Origin: Novosphingobium sp. 28-62-57
GTDB taxonomy: Bacteria; Pseudomonadota; Alphaproteobacteria; Sphingomonadales; Sphingomonadaceae
DNA length: 64,000 nucleotides
NCBI GenBank assembly: GCA_002256985.1
Contig: NCGO01000008.1
Location: forward strand, 114,371-178,370
Reading direction: 5' to 3'
The first letter of the stretch is position 1. Each line of letters begins with the position of its first letter. This document shows, piece by piece, positions 63,235-64,000 of the stretch. The notes beneath the pieces are model-generated. The model was not told where the DNA came from. It was given only the letters and a program-made list of their open reading frames with translations, and did not search any database. The position numbers and the translations under genes were made by a program.

Positions 63235-63745
63235 TGCCGCCCTCCTTGCGATAGAGCGCATCGACAGCCTGCGCGGCGAGGGCGGGCAAGCTGGCGTCAA
63301 GCGTGCCGTGGCAATGGCTTTCCTCAGCCCATGCGCGCACTGGCGGCTGATCTGTGCCTTCAAGCACAAGCAACAGGCGCTGCGTGCGGTCGGTGCAGTT
63401 CTGCAGCAGACGCTGCCGCTTGGCCGGGGAAAGGGTTGCCCCGTCATCACTGACAATCGCCATATCGGCTGAACGTTCTGACAAGGATACCGTGAGCCGG
63501 AGGGGCGAATCTGCAGCAATGGCCTGTCCGCGCTTGGATAGGGCTGCGGCGACAGCGGCGCGTGCAGCGGTTGAGAGTTCTCCAGACCCAGGCGCTGCGA
63601 CGATAGCGACGCCGTCTGCTGCATTGATACCAAACCCAGTGCGGTCCGCTCCGGCAAAGCCTGATCGGGTTGCAACCGGCCCGGCACAGGCGGAAAGCGC
63701 CAGGCCACAGAGCAGCAGGGGAACAAGGCAGAGTGTGCGTGGCAT
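63209..63745 (-). CDS. Lipoprotein, unrecognised
   Basis: 178 residues from ATG 63745: signal MPRTLCLVPLLLCGLALSAC with Cys20 lipidated, then a domain with TGFGINAADGVAIVAAPGSG, AALSKRGQAIA, and ESHCHGTLDASLPALAAQAV. No family recognised. Its 3' end overlaps the kinase 3' end by 26 bases (63209-63234) on the opposite strand. Its neighbourhood suggests but does not prove involvement with the signalling operon. Confidence 0.7.
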   Translation of the reverse strand: MPRTLCLVPLLLCGLALSACAGPVATRSGFAGADRTGFGINAADGVAIVAAPGSGELSTAARAAVAAALSKRGQAIAADSPLRLTVSLSERSADMAIVSDDGATLSPAKRQRLLQNCTDRTQRLLLVLEGTDQPPVRAWAEESHCHGTLDASLPALAAQAVDALYRKEGGITLRSGQD

Positions 63746-64000
63746 GATGGTATTCCCCGGGGATGGAATGGACGCGCTTGGTTTAGAGCACAGTGCTGCG
63801 AGCGGCAATCTGTTGGGGATCGGCGCGGGGGCCATTCCATCAGCCAGTTTTGCCCGCTGGACCGGCGCCTGAAATCAAATTCAAAAAAGTGCAAAGATTG
63901 GTGTTGACCCGAATCGCGAGTGGACTTAGAGGGCCTCTCACCGCAGCGGAGTTGCTGAGCAGCTTTGGAGCGGTCGCCGACATAGACGGACACTCAGTCC
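63746..64000. other. Right-edge intergenic sequence
   Basis: Upstream region of the lipoprotein gene. From about 63900 to the end the sequence resembles decayed extragenic DNA common in sphingomonads (impression from memory). No gene or clear promoter seen. Confidence 0.4.

Overview
The window reads as chromosomal DNA of a sphingomonad alphaproteobacterium, most likely Novosphingobium or a close relative. The evidence is the high GC outside one island, the TonB-dependent receptors beside short-chain dehydrogenases, a CoA ligase and a P450, a Rieske-cytochrome b-cytochrome c1 operon, the rpmH-rnpA-yidD-yidC-yihA block, and palindromic repeats of the kind common in sphingomonads. No insertion sequence, phage gene, CRISPR array or integrase was found. 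Genus assignment is inference.

Layout. 1-5.5 kb: a catabolic cluster (TonB-dependent receptor cut by the window edge, MDR oxidoreductase, three SDRs, a VOC protein). 6.1-12.5 kb: a lower-GC locus beside a tRNA-Gly, with a GPH-type sugar symporter, a secreted phosphoinositide-phospholipase-C-like lipoprotein, a large TonB-dependent receptor and a divergent ROK regulator. It looks like an acquired uptake and degradation unit. 12.6-15.4 kb: tRNA-Gly, DUF2218 protein, NDP-forming acyl-CoA synthetase. 15.4-18.8 kb: apt and the bc1 operon petABC. 19-23 kb: MidA-like methyltransferase, lgt and an acyl-CoA ligase. 23.1-25.7 kb: bd-type quinol oxidase cydAB with a 37-residue DUF2474 partner. 25.7-31.3 kb: guaA, a tiny ORF with its own terminator, gluQ, a HIG1 protein, a cobalamin adenosyltransferase, 3-hydroxybutyryl-CoA dehydrogenase, an acidic protein and a secreted nuclease. 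31.3-38 kb: TetR regulator, 5'-nucleotidase lipoprotein, an unrecognised Cys-motif protein, lipid-related enzymes, a ferritin-like protein and DUF983. 38-45 kb: P450 with acyl-CoA ligase, spermidine-synthase-like methyltransferase, DUF6454-like protein and a sterol-desaturase-family hydroxylase. 45-49 kb: HAD phosphatase, universal stress protein, lipoprotein, a candidate sRNA and a CHASE3/HWE-type kinase. 49-54.8 kb: rpmH, rnpA, yidD, yidC, yihA, then GST and dapE. 54.9-58 kb: msrA, exported methyltransferase-like protein, aguB, folK, tRNA-Lys, MarR regulator. 58.9-63.7 kb: a three-gene signalling operon (OmpR-type regulator, LysM-FecR protein, CHASE2-PAS kinase) and a convergent lipoprotein.

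The strongest candidate for an undescribed system is the 58.9-63.2 kb operon. Its genes are nearly fused by overlap or tight spacing. The kinase has a degenerate ATP-binding G1 box. Tandem TGTAAAC repeats lie about 67 bases before its first start codon, and the same heptamer pair lies at nearly the same distance before the GST-dapE genes, which suggests a small regulon. Other leads are the phosphoinositide/sugar locus, a candidate sRNA at 47.4 kb, a 27-codon ORF at 27.5 kb, a probable CTG start for folK and a hairpin that buries the ribosome binding site of the acidic protein at 30.5 kb.
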